From assembly GCA_023417315.1 (NCBI GenBank), contig JAEZFW010000037.1, forward strand, positions 28,538 to 92,537: a stretch of DNA of 64,000 bases. Reading direction: 5' to 3'. The stretch comes from Pseudomonadota bacterium. Lineage in GTDB: Bacteria > Pseudomonadota > Gammaproteobacteria > Steroidobacterales > Steroidobacteraceae. Both the position numbers and the translations under genes were made by a program. This document shows, in pieces, positions 7,692-15,267 of this stretch (positions are counted from its first letter, which is position 1; every line of letters starts with the position of its first letter). The notes beneath the pieces were generated by a model, which was given only the letters and a program-made list of their open reading frames with translations, made no database searches and was not told where the DNA came from.

Positions 7692-8108
7692 TTACTTGTC
7701 GAGAATCGCTATCGTAATTCGCGAGACGCACACGAGCTTTTCCTGCTCGTTCACGATCCGAATGTCCCAAACATGACTGCGCCGTCCGATGTGGAGGGCT
7801 CGCGTCGTGCCGATCACAAATCCGTCAGCAACAGCCCGCACGTGATTCGCGTTGATTTCTTGACCGACGGCTTGGTACTTATCTGGATCGATCACGAGAC
7901 CAGCGGCGACGCTCCCCAGCGTCTCTGCCAACGCGACCGACGCACCGCCGTGGAGAATGCCATGCGGCTGACGCGTACGGTCGTCGACTGGCATGCGGCC
8001 CTTCAGATAATCAGGACCGAGCTCGATGAACTGCATGTCGAGATGACTTGCGAGTGTGGCACGCCGGAAGTGAATTTGATCGAGCGTGTAGGGGCGGAAC
8101 CAAAGCAT
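7692..8108 (-). CDS. MenI/YdiI-type hotdog acyl-CoA thioesterase
   Basis: 138-residue hotdog-fold thioesterase. The start at 8108 gives MLWFRPYTLDQI, which lines up with E. coli YdiI (MIWKRHLTLDEL). The helix HGGASVALAETLGS carries the catalytic Glu, and the stretch MPVDDRTRQPHGILHGG is diagnostic for the YdiI/EntH clan. Family members hydrolyse aryl- or acyl-CoA such as 1,4-dihydroxy-2-naphthoyl-CoA; the physiological substrate here is unknown and no menaquinone genes are nearby. The longer upstream extension of the frame runs through the repeat arm and is not likely to be translated. Confidence 0.85.
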   Translation of the reverse strand: MLWFRPYTLDQIHFRRATLASHLDMQFIELGPDYLKGRMPVDDRTRQPHGILHGGASVALAETLGSVAAGLVIDPDKYQAVGQEINANHVRAVADGFVIGTTRALHIGRRSHVWDIRIVNEQEKLVCVSRITIAILDK

Positions 8109-8114
8109 GCAGAT

Positions 8115-8236
8115 GTGACGTAAGTGATACGTGACGGAAGTGATATAGGCCAGAACGCTTTGACCAGCCATCAGGCTACATTGCGACTCTACCTCTGGCC
8201 TACATCACTTTCATCACTTCCATCGCCTATATCACT
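8115..8236. repeat. Intergenic inverted-arm cassette (word GTGATGAAG/GTGATATAGG)
   Basis: Left arm 8115-8155 (GTGACGTAAGTGATACGTGA..., ending ATAGGCCAGAA) faces right arm 8193-8236 (CTCTGGCCTACATCACTTTC...). The core GGCCAGA/TCTGGCC is symmetric around a 37-bp centre. The argH stop codon (8232-8234) lies inside the outer end of the right arm. Confidence 0.85.
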
Positions 8237-9419
8237 GCTTCTTCAAGCTCTCTCCCACCCGCCGATACGCTTCCCGAAACGGTATACCTTCCTTGACCAC
8301 GAGCTCGTTCGCTTGCGCAGCAGCATGGATGGATGGGTCGAGGCGAATACGCTCCGCACGGAACTTCACGCCTCCGAGCGCGGCGGGGAGAATCGCGAGC
8401 GTATCGAGGCACAGATCGATACTGCGGAAGAGCGGCGCTTTGATGAGCTGAAGGTCGCGCTGGTAACCGGATGGCAGCTTCGCGGTAATGCTCATCACCT
8501 CCAGCAGGCACGCTTGCGCGCTGGCGGTCCGCCCGCGAACGAGCTCGAACACGTCGGGATTGCGCTTCTGCGGCATGATCGAGGAGCCCGTGGTGAAAGT
8601 ATCCGGGAGCTCGACGAACGAAAACTCCTGCGTGTAGAAGAGAAGCAGGTCGGAGGCGAGTCGGCCGACGTCTTGCATCACCAGTGCAATCTCGAATGCG
8701 AGTTGTGCTTCCGCTTTGCCGCGCGACAGCTGAACTGCGGTCACAGGTTCGTGTACCTGGGCGAATCCGAGACGCTGACGCGTCTTCTCGCGATCGATCG
8801 GCAAGTTGGGCGAGCCATATCCTGCGGCCGAACCCAGGGGGCTCTTGTTCAAACGACGCTGCACCTGTCGGAATGCTTCTGCGTCATCGCGTAACTCGGC
8901 CGCGAATCCGCCGGCCCACAGAGCGACTGAGCTCGGCATGGCCTGTTGCATGTGCGTGTAACCAGGCAGCGCAATTGCTCCATCGCGATTGGCTAACGCA
9001 TCGAGCGCATCTGCCACGGTAAGCACTTCGTCGGCGAGCACATCGACCGCATCCCGCAGATACAGACGCAGCGCGGTCAGGACCTGATCGTTGCGTGAAC
9101 GGCCTAGATGAACGCGCTTCCCCGCCTCGCCGATGCGAGCCGTGAGCAGCGTCTCGAGAGCGGTTTGGCCATCCTCATGCTGCAGAGAAACCTGCCATTG
9201 GCCGCTCGCGTGCTCGGCTGCAAGATCGGTGAGCGCCGAGCGAATCGCATTCAAGTCATCGCTCGAGAGCAGTCCCTGTGCGTTCAGCATTTCCGCATGG
9301 GCGATCGATGCCTGAACGTCGTACGCGATCAGACGGTTGTCGAGCGCGTGATCCTCACCGGCCGTATAGCGCAACACGCGCTCATCGAGTGGAGCGCCTT
9401 TGTCCCAAAGGCGTGTCAC
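8232..9419 (-). CDS. argH: Argininosuccinate lyase
   Basis: Last enzyme of arginine synthesis: argininosuccinate to arginine and fumarate. It belongs to the fumarase/aspartase superfamily, with signature GSSIMPQKRNPD at about residues 276-287, plus HLGRSRNDQV and the TGYTHMQ-like PGYTHMQQA segment. At 395 residues it is shorter than the ~460 aa enterobacterial enzyme because the C-terminal domain is trimmed; the active-site regions from all three conserved blocks remain. It is the promoter-distal gene of the arg cluster. Its stop codon lies in a repeat arm. Confidence 0.95.
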   Translation of the reverse strand: MTRLWDKGAPLDERVLRYTAGEDHALDNRLIAYDVQASIAHAEMLNAQGLLSSDDLNAIRSALTDLAAEHASGQWQVSLQHEDGQTALETLLTARIGEAGKRVHLGRSRNDQVLTALRLYLRDAVDVLADEVLTVADALDALANRDGAIALPGYTHMQQAMPSSVALWAGGFAAELRDDAEAFRQVQRRLNKSPLGSAAGYGSPNLPIDREKTRQRLGFAQVHEPVTAVQLSRGKAEAQLAFEIALVMQDVGRLASDLLLFYTQEFSFVELPDTFTTGSSIMPQKRNPDVFELVRGRTASAQACLLEVMSITAKLPSGYQRDLQLIKAPLFRSIDLCLDTLAILPAALGGVKFRAERIRLDPSIHAAAQANELVVKEGIPFREAYRRVGESLKKQ

Positions 9420-9439
9420 GGCGACTCTCCGTGACGCGC

Positions 9440-9587
9440 GGCTGTCGGCTGTAGGCTGTAGGCCGTAGCCAGAGAAAACAGGCTCGGGATGTCTGCTGCG
9501 GGACGGTTCGGCATGGTGTTCGCTTCGTCTGCGTCGGGTCTTTTTCTGACCTACAGTCTACAGCCTAGAGCCTACAGCCTATCCGCC
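9440..9587. repeat. Intergenic inverted-arm cassette (word GGCTGTAG)
   Basis: Left arm 9440-9482 (GGCTGTCGGCTGTAGGCTGT..., ending AGCCAGAGAAAACAGG) and right arm 9540-9587 (TTTTTCTGACCTACAGTCTA...). The arms share the word GGCTGTAG and the core CCAGA/TCTGACC. The TAG stop of argB (9579-9581) is one of the TAG units of the right arm. Confidence 0.85.
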
Positions 9588-10502
9588 GGCTTGCTGCTCG
9601 GCTGCGCTCAGTGCGCTGATGTTCTCGACGACGAGCGTGCCGGTGCCTTCGTTCGTGAACACTTCCGCGAGGATGCTGTCCGTCGACTTGTATGAGATGA
9701 CGTGCACGCGACGCACGCCGCCGCGGATGGCTTCCTCGATTGCTTTCGCTTTCGGGAGCATGCCGTCTTTGAGGCTGCCTTGCGCTTTGAGCTTCTGCAA
9801 TCCTGCGAGGTCCGTGTACGAGATGATCGATCGTGTGTCCTCGAGCGACTCCAGGATGCCCGGGGCACCCGTGCACAACATGAGCTTCTCGGCTTTCAAT
9901 GCGGCTCCGATGCCCGCGGCAACGGTGTCCGCGTTGATATTGAGGAGCGTGCCTTTGTCGTCGGCCGAGACAGGACTGACCACAGGCATCAATCCATCAT
10001 CCAAAAGCTGCTGCAGCACCTTCGCGTCGATGAGATCGATGTCACCCACGAGGCCGTAATCGATCACTTCACCCTCCACCTGCACCGGCGGACGCTTGTG
10101 CGCACGCACGAGCCCGGCATCCACGCCGCTCACGCCGACGGCTGCAATGTCGAGCTCGCGGCAGATGCCGAGGATCTGAGTGTTCACGAGTCCGTTCAGG
10201 ACCATGCTCGTCACTTCCATGGATTTCTCGTCGGTGACGCGTCGTCCCGCAACCATGCGGGGGGTGATGCCGAGCGACTCTTGAATCTGAGTGAGCTGCG
10301 GCCCGCCGCCGTGCACGAGCACGACACGGATGCCGACCTGGTGAAGAATGGCGACTTGCTCGATTAGCGCACGCGTCGACGCCAGATCACCGAACACGCC
10401 GCCGCTCGCTTTGATGACGAACACCTTGCCCTTGTACATGCGGATGTACGGCGCCGCGCTTCGCAACGCACGAACGGCAACGGAAGGATCGGAACGGAGC
10501 AT
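9579..10502 (-). CDS. argB: Acetylglutamate kinase (amino-acid kinase family)
   Basis: 307-residue amino-acid kinase, second step of arginine synthesis (phosphorylation of N-acetylglutamate). Motifs: FVIKASGG in place of the usual VIKYGG near the N terminus, HGGGPQLTQ, the substrate-binding GRRVTDEKSMEV, and NINADTVAAGIGAAL near the ATP site. The C-terminal stretch GVRRVHVISY is also typical. Unlike Xanthomonas there is no fused GNAT acetyltransferase, so this protein cannot supply N-acetylglutamate itself. Because the neighbouring carbamoyltransferase has ambiguous specificity, N-succinylglutamate cannot be excluded as substrate. Confidence 0.9.
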   Translation of the reverse strand: MLRSDPSVAVRALRSAAPYIRMYKGKVFVIKASGGVFGDLASTRALIEQVAILHQVGIRVVLVHGGGPQLTQIQESLGITPRMVAGRRVTDEKSMEVTSMVLNGLVNTQILGICRELDIAAVGVSGVDAGLVRAHKRPPVQVEGEVIDYGLVGDIDLIDAKVLQQLLDDGLMPVVSPVSADDKGTLLNINADTVAAGIGAALKAEKLMLCTGAPGILESLEDTRSIISYTDLAGLQKLKAQGSLKDGMLPKAKAIEEAIRGGVRRVHVISYKSTDSILAEVFTNEGTGTLVVENISALSAAEQQAGG

Positions 10503-10575
10503 CTTCAGAGCACCTCGGTGAGCTTCGACAAGCGTTAGCTGATGTTAAACGTGAGGAGTTTCGAGAACGTTCGAG

Positions 10576-10677
10576 CTTGGGTACTCGGGTATCGGGTTCT
10601 GGGCACTGGCCAGAAGAGATCCATCGTGCGACCTCCTGCCAGAACCCGACAACCCAGAACCCGACAACCCATCTCAG
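10576..10677. repeat. Intergenic inverted-arm cassette (word GGGTACTGGGT/GGGTTCT)
   Basis: Left arm 10576-10617 (CTTGGGTACTCGGGTATCGG..., ending CACTGGCCAGAAG) and right arm 10632-10673 (CCTCCTGCCAGAACCCGACA...). It shares the GGCCAGAAGAG core with the cassettes next to rarD and yadH. The right arm abuts the stop codon of the carbamoyltransferase gene. Confidence 0.85.
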
Positions 10678-11672
10678 CCTCGCAAGAGACGATAAAGCAC
10701 CGCCATCTGTACGACCATCCGATTAAAGGCTTCGCGGATGACGACGCTGCGCGAACCATCGAGCACTTCATCGGCGACGGCGACATTGCGTCGCACGGGT
10801 AAGCAATGCATGAAATGGCAGTTGCGGTCCGCGTTCTTGAACCAGCTGTCCTTCACGCACCAATCGCCCAAGTATTCGCGCAGGCGTGCGTCTGCTTCGT
10901 TGTCGCCGTAATGCTGGGGCGAGCCCCACTCTTTGGCGTACAAGACGTGCGCGCCCTCGAGCGCTTCAGTGCGATCGGTGGTTTCTCTCACCGATCCGCC
11001 TGACGCGCGGGCCGCTTGATGAGCCTTATCCATGATCGGTTCGGGCAACGCGAAGCCTTCGGGACGCAGCACAACGACTTCCATTCCACGCATCGCTGCC
11101 ATGTGCACGGTTGATGAGGGCACTGCGAGCGGCAGGGCGCGAGGATGATTGGCCCAACTCAGAACGAACTTGCCCCGTTCAGGCACGCGCAGTTCATCCA
11201 TCGTGTGCCAATCCGCGAGCGCCTGGCATGGGTGACTCACCGCAGATTCCATGTTGACGAGCGGTTTGTCGCAAAGGTCCGCCATCATGCGAAAACCTGT
11301 TTCGGCGAGATCCGCGGCGAGGTTGCGTCCTTCCGCAAACATGCGAATACCCATGGCATCGCAATAGGACGCGAGCACCGGCACTGCTTCGCGCACATGT
11401 TCCGCAGCCGCGCCGTTCATGATCGCGCCAGAGCGCGTTTCCATCTGCCACGTGCCTTGTCCCGGCGTGATCACCACGGCGGTGCCGCCGAGACGCATCA
11501 TCGCGCTCTGAAACGAGGCGAGCGTGCGCAACGAAGGATTCAGGAACAACAGCCCGAGCACCTTGCCTGCAAGCGCCTGCGGTTGCGGGTGTTGCTGCAA
11601 ACGCGAAGCCAATCCCAGCAGATCTTTCACCTGCTCGCGCGGAAGGTCGGAGAGATCGAGGAAGCGGTTCAT
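10674..11672 (-). CDS. argF': N-acyl-ornithine carbamoyltransferase (AOTCase/SOTCase family)
   Basis: 332-residue transcarbamylase that carbamoylates an N-acylated ornithine before deacylation, as in Xanthomonas (acetyl) and Bacteroides (succinyl). The carbamoyl-phosphate loop is FLNPSLRTLASF, and HPCQALAD and HCLPVRRN follow. The residue that separates the two known types (Pro90 in SOTCase, Glu92 in AOTCase) is Ala90 here, within NGAAAEH. The AOTCase lysine after HCLPLRRNV is replaced by Ala. Overall wording (GQGTWQMETRSG, YCDAMGIRMFAEG, HPRALPLAVPSS) is nearer the Bacteroides enzyme. The start at 11672 (MNRFLDL) avoids translating the repeat arm upstream. Confidence 0.88.
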   Translation of the reverse strand: MNRFLDLSDLPREQVKDLLGLASRLQQHPQPQALAGKVLGLLFLNPSLRTLASFQSAMMRLGGTAVVITPGQGTWQMETRSGAIMNGAAAEHVREAVPVLASYCDAMGIRMFAEGRNLAADLAETGFRMMADLCDKPLVNMESAVSHPCQALADWHTMDELRVPERGKFVLSWANHPRALPLAVPSSTVHMAAMRGMEVVVLRPEGFALPEPIMDKAHQAARASGGSVRETTDRTEALEGAHVLYAKEWGSPQHYGDNEADARLREYLGDWCVKDSWFKNADRNCHFMHCLPVRRNVAVADEVLDGSRSVVIREAFNRMVVQMAVLYRLLRG

Positions 11673-11677
11673 AGGTT

Positions 11678-11812
11678 GAGTGACGAAGTGATGAGGTGAC
11701 AAAGTGACGAGGTCAGAGCAGGGTTTGTTATCTCAATCCACATAATTCAGTGAGGATGTTTGGGTGCGCATGGCGAATCTGACTTTCGTCACGTCGTCAC
11801 CTCGTCACTTAG
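11678..11812. repeat. Intergenic inverted-arm cassette (word GTGACGAAG)
   Basis: Left arm 11678-11718 (GAGTGACGAAGTGATGAGGT..., ending GAGGTCAGAGCAGGG) and right arm 11777-11812 (ATCTGACTTTCGTCACGTCG...). Core GGTCAGA/TCTGAC. The argD stop codon (11805-11807) is the TGA of an AAGTGA unit in the right arm. Confidence 0.88.
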
Positions 11813-12986
11813 GAATCCGCGCTAGCGCATCCCGAAGCTGCTCGACGTGCTCACTTTCGAGCACGAACGGAGCGAGGATGCGAAGGACGTTCGGGTCGGC
11901 ACTCGTGCCAGTGAGGATGCCGAGTTTCAGCAGTTCCGCTTGGATGTCTTTCGCGGGGCGTGTCGTGCGTAGTCCCAACAGCAGGCCTGCGCCTTGCGTG
12001 CCCGTCACGGGCCCCACGATGCACTTCTGTCGGATCTCGGCCGAACGCTGACGCACGTTATCGAGCAGCTTCTCCGATTCGATGATATCGAGCACGGCTT
12101 CTACGATGGCGCACGCCATCGGTCCGCCACCGAACGTCGTGCCGAGCGAGTCGGTCTTGAGATATGGCGCAACATGATCTGCAACCATCATCGCGGAGAC
12201 CGGGAAGCCTGCGCCGAGTGCCTTGGCCGTCGTGAGGATGTCTGGCGTGACGCCATACATGTTGGCCGCGAATGGGTAACCGGTACGCGCGACACCACAC
12301 TGCACTTCATCGAAGATGAGAATGGAGCCGTTCTCGCTGCAGCGGAAGCGCAGTGCCTCAAGAAATGCTTTCGGTAGATCGACCGCGCCCGCGACGCCTT
12401 GGATCGGCTCGACGATGACGGCCGCGGTTTGATCGTCGATGAGCGTTCCAAGCTTGTCGATGTCTGTCGGCTTGATGAAAGTGACATCGAAAGGCTTCTT
12501 GGGAAAGCCGTACCACTTCTTCTCTGCGCCCCAAGTCACCGCCCCCGCCGCGGCCGTTCGGCCGTGAAAGCTGCCTTCCACCGCGATCACTTTCGTGCCG
12601 CCTGTCATTTTGCAGGCGAGCTTCAAAGCATTCTCGTTGGCCTCGGCGCCGGAGTTCACGAAGAAAACAGTGTCGAGTCCCAATCCGCAGAACTCCGCAA
12701 GCTTCGTGGCGGCGCGGCGGCGCACATCGAGCGGTACGGCATTGCTCTGAAAGCACAACGAACGTGCTTGTGAGGTGAGCGCTTCGACCCAGCGCGGATG
12801 ACCGTAGCCGAGTGCTGCGACCGCATGTCCCCCATACAGATCGAGCACGCGACGACCGCCCGGTGTGTGCAGATACACGCCTGTTGCGTCAGCGACCTCG
12901 AGCGGAAATTGCGCGAACACCGGCGCCAGATGATCGGGCAGTGCGCGATTGATCGAAGTGACGTTGTCAGGGGCGATTTTGTTCAT
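11805..12986 (-). CDS. argD: Acetylornithine aminotransferase
   Basis: 393-residue class III PLP aminotransferase converting N-acetylglutamate semialdehyde to N-acetylornithine. Visible motifs: FVNSGAEANENALKLA (cofactor phosphate), GSFHGRT, IVEPIQG, FDEVQCGVARTG (Asp to the pyridine nitrogen), and TTAKALGAGFPVSAM with the Schiff-base lysine at about residue 247. TTFGGGPMACA follows near the C terminus. Length is normal. The final Pro-Lys-stop is encoded at the edge of a repeat arm. Confidence 0.95.
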   Translation of the reverse strand: MNKIAPDNVTSINRALPDHLAPVFAQFPLEVADATGVYLHTPGGRRVLDLYGGHAVAALGYGHPRWVEALTSQARSLCFQSNAVPLDVRRRAATKLAEFCGLGLDTVFFVNSGAEANENALKLACKMTGGTKVIAVEGSFHGRTAAAGAVTWGAEKKWYGFPKKPFDVTFIKPTDIDKLGTLIDDQTAAVIVEPIQGVAGAVDLPKAFLEALRFRCSENGSILIFDEVQCGVARTGYPFAANMYGVTPDILTTAKALGAGFPVSAMMVADHVAPYLKTDSLGTTFGGGPMACAIVEAVLDIIESEKLLDNVRQRSAEIRQKCIVGPVTGTQGAGLLLGLRTTRPAKDIQAELLKLGILTGTSADPNVLRILAPFVLESEHVEQLRDALARIPK

Positions 12987-12997
12987 CGATGCAATCC

Positions 12998-13080
12998 AGT
13001 GACTCGTGATTCGTGATTCGCGGGTCGTAAGAAGGTGTGATGACTCTGACGAGTCACGACGCGCGAGTCGCGAATTACCC
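12998..13080. repeat. Intergenic inverted-arm cassette (word GATTCGTGACTCG)
   Basis: Left arm 12998-13033 (AGTGACTCGTGATTCGTGAT...) and right arm 13044-13080 (CTCTGACGAGTCACGACGCG...) fill the argC-argD gap. The word is GATTCGYGACTCG. The GTAAGAAGG / CTCTGAC centre is a weaker version of the GTCAGA core. Confidence 0.75.
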
Positions 13081-13086
13081 TGTCCA

Positions 13087-14148
13087 TCATGTCCAGCCCG
13101 GCGCGGGCGCGCTCAGACCTGCGGTCTCGTCGAATCCATACGCCCGATTCAACCACTGAAGCGCGCCTCCCGCGGCGCCCTTCACGAGATTGTCTACGAC
13201 GCACATGACGGCGATCGTCGTGCCGCTCGCAACGCCGCTTACGAACGAGTAGTTGCTGCTCGCGACATCTTTGACGTGCGGCAACGTGGCGCTCACGCGC
13301 ACGAACGGTCTGCCGCGGTAGAACGCAACCAGCTGCTCCAACAGCTCCGGCGTCTTCACGGCCCGTCGAGCGTGTGCTTGCACGGTGACGTGAATGCCGC
13401 GCGCGTACGGTCCCGAGTGCGGCACGAAATTGAACTCGGCTTCGACGCTGGAGGCAGCCGTAGCGAGGGCCATGATCTCGGGCGTGTGCCGATGCGACAA
13501 CGGATTGTACGAGTACAGATCGCTGTGCCGCTGCGGATGATGCGTGCCCGCTGCCGGCGTACGGCCCGCGCCGGTGCTGCCGGTGATACCCACGACATAC
13601 AAGCGGGGCTCGATCAAATCGAGCTTGAGCAGCGGCACGCTTGCGAGCAACACCGCCGTGGCAAAGCATCCCGGATGTGCGACGTGTTGCGTCTCTAGTT
13701 TGTCGAGATGCTCGGGCACGGCGCACGTGAACTGTGGAATGCGAGCCGGCGCGCCATGGGCATGTCGATAGACCGCCTCATACGCACTTGCGCTCGTGTA
13801 ACGATAGTCGGCGGAGATGTCGAATACGCGCAACCGCGTGCCCGCCTTCTCGGACGCGGCGAGGAGATCATCGATCAGTTTCGCGGCGACGCCGTGCGGG
13901 GCTGCAGATACGACTGCTGCATCGGGAAGCTCGGCGATGAGCTTCGTGATCGACTCCAAGCTCGAGAACGTGAGCTCTGGATAGATAGGCGCCAGATGAG
14001 CAAATGACTTCGCGACGAGCTCACCCGGTTGGCTGTCCGACAGCACCGCCTTGAGCTCGAGATGCGGATGACCTGCGATCAAGCGCAACAGCTCGCCCGC
14101 GACGTAGCCGGTGCCGCCGAGCACGATTGTCGGGACTTTCGCCGTCAT
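13087..14148 (-). CDS. argC: N-acetyl-gamma-glutamyl-phosphate reductase
   Basis: 353-residue NADPH-dependent reductase of the third arginine step. The Rossmann motif is GGTGYVAGELLRL at the N terminus. The catalytic cysteine is in VAHPGCFATAVLL at about residue 155, and SGAGR-like TGSTGAGRTPAAG and PHSGPYARGIHVT follow. The start at 14148 (MTAKVPTIVLGG) is chosen because the Rossmann strand begins at once and the ATG overlaps the upstream stop as ATGA. A longer open frame upstream is only a shadow of the preceding gene. Confidence 0.95.
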   Translation of the reverse strand: MTAKVPTIVLGGTGYVAGELLRLIAGHPHLELKAVLSDSQPGELVAKSFAHLAPIYPELTFSSLESITKLIAELPDAAVVSAAPHGVAAKLIDDLLAASEKAGTRLRVFDISADYRYTSASAYEAVYRHAHGAPARIPQFTCAVPEHLDKLETQHVAHPGCFATAVLLASVPLLKLDLIEPRLYVVGITGSTGAGRTPAAGTHHPQRHSDLYSYNPLSHRHTPEIMALATAASSVEAEFNFVPHSGPYARGIHVTVQAHARRAVKTPELLEQLVAFYRGRPFVRVSATLPHVKDVASSNYSFVSGVASGTTIAVMCVVDNLVKGAAGGALQWLNRAYGFDETAGLSAPAPGWT

Positions 14149-15224
14149 TCCGAATCCTCCGCGGCGGCTTTGTTGCTGAGGCCGACGGATTCGATCACAC
14201 GGTCGGCAAGCGCAGCCCCATCGGTGATCGCGTTGAACGCCGGTACTCCGAACTGGTCGCGAATGATGTTCACACCGACGGCATTGTCGGTCGCAGGGCC
14301 GGTCACGACTGCAGGTTCGATGCCGAAGCGCTCGCGCAGTAGCTTGACGCCGCCCCATGCCGCAACAGGATCGTTCGCAGATAACACGACGGACGTGAGC
14401 GCGGACCGAATATCCGGCGCCGACAGAATCGCCTCGACCCCATACGCGCCGAGGATGCCGTCGCCGAGCTCGAACACGACGACGTCGGGTTCTCCTTGAG
14501 ACATCTCGCTCAACAGCGCGCGCGTGATCGCAGGCCCGTTCTTCGCCGTCGTCGTCACGACGCCCAAGTCAGTGAAGATCATGCTGCGACGGGCACCCGC
14601 GTCTTCCATCGCAAGAATGTCGCGACGGAGCGAAACGCCGGTCGCTTTGAATGCGTGCACGTTCAATCCACGATGACGCATGCGCGCGACGATCGCGCAC
14701 GCAGCCGCAGTCTTGCCCGCTTCCATGCACGTGCCCGCGAGCGCCACGACGGGTACGCCGCGCGTGTTCAAAGAAGCATCGAAGTTAAGCCGCTGGTAAC
14801 CCACCCGCGCGGGCACGCCGATGCGTTCGCCCAGATAAGGGAATTGCAGCACGACGCCGATCACGCGTGCATCGAACGGTCGGCCTTTCTCTGGATTCAC
14901 GGAGTCGACCACACCGAGCACGCCGCCGATATTGAGCACTTGGATGACATCGCCTTCCTTGACGGACGTTGGCAGATGCCCTGAGTAGCCGAACAGCGCC
15001 TGACGATGGCCGAGCGCACCGACGATGATGTCGCCTTTCGACACCTTCGCCATGCGCCCGCTCGTGAGCTCGAGCGTGTTGTAGGTGGATTTGTTGTTCA
15101 AGACCTCTGCAACGAGCACCACGCCCTCATCGCAAGGAATATCGGTGGTGGCGACGCGCAGCTCACGGCTCAGGTTCAGCGCCTGAGTGATGGATGCAAT
15201 CTTGTCGACGACGACGGTCTTCAT
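14145..15224 (-). CDS. P-loop protein related to DUF1611, embedded in the arg operon
   Basis: 359 residues. The N-terminal ~140 residues look like a beta-rich domain (VLNNKSTYNTLELTSGRM, GDIIVGALGHRQALFGYSG). The C-terminal part is a P-loop domain with ALAGTCMEAGKT at about residues 155-166, FKATGVSLRRD, MEDAGARRSMIFTDLG and FELGDGILGAYG, resembling DUF1611 and dethiobiotin-synthetase folds. It lies between argG and argC and overlaps argC by ATGA, so a role in arginine synthesis is likely. I recall that one DUF1611 protein, DgcN, has been reported as a D-glutamate N-acetyltransferase. A glutamate-acylating role is therefore a hypothesis, attractive because argA and argJ are absent here. Confidence 0.7.
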   Translation of the reverse strand: MKTVVVDKIASITQALNLSRELRVATTDIPCDEGVVLVAEVLNNKSTYNTLELTSGRMAKVSKGDIIVGALGHRQALFGYSGHLPTSVKEGDVIQVLNIGGVLGVVDSVNPEKGRPFDARVIGVVLQFPYLGERIGVPARVGYQRLNFDASLNTRGVPVVALAGTCMEAGKTAAACAIVARMRHRGLNVHAFKATGVSLRRDILAMEDAGARRSMIFTDLGVVTTTAKNGPAITRALLSEMSQGEPDVVVFELGDGILGAYGVEAILSAPDIRSALTSVVLSANDPVAAWGGVKLLRERFGIEPAVVTGPATDNAVGVNIIRDQFGVPAFNAITDGAALADRVIESVGLSNKAAAEDSE

Positions 15225-15227
15225 GTT

Positions 15228-15260
15228 GAGTGACGATGTGACGGAGTGACGAAGTCAGAA
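15228..15260 (+). repeat. Single repeat arm (word GTGACGAAG)
   Basis: A lone left-type arm GAGTGACGATGTGACGGAGT..., ending GAAGTCAGAA, lies between argG and the P-loop gene. No matching right arm is present before the argG stop codon, so the cassette is a half copy. Confidence 0.75.
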
Positions 15261-15267
15261 TGAAAGA

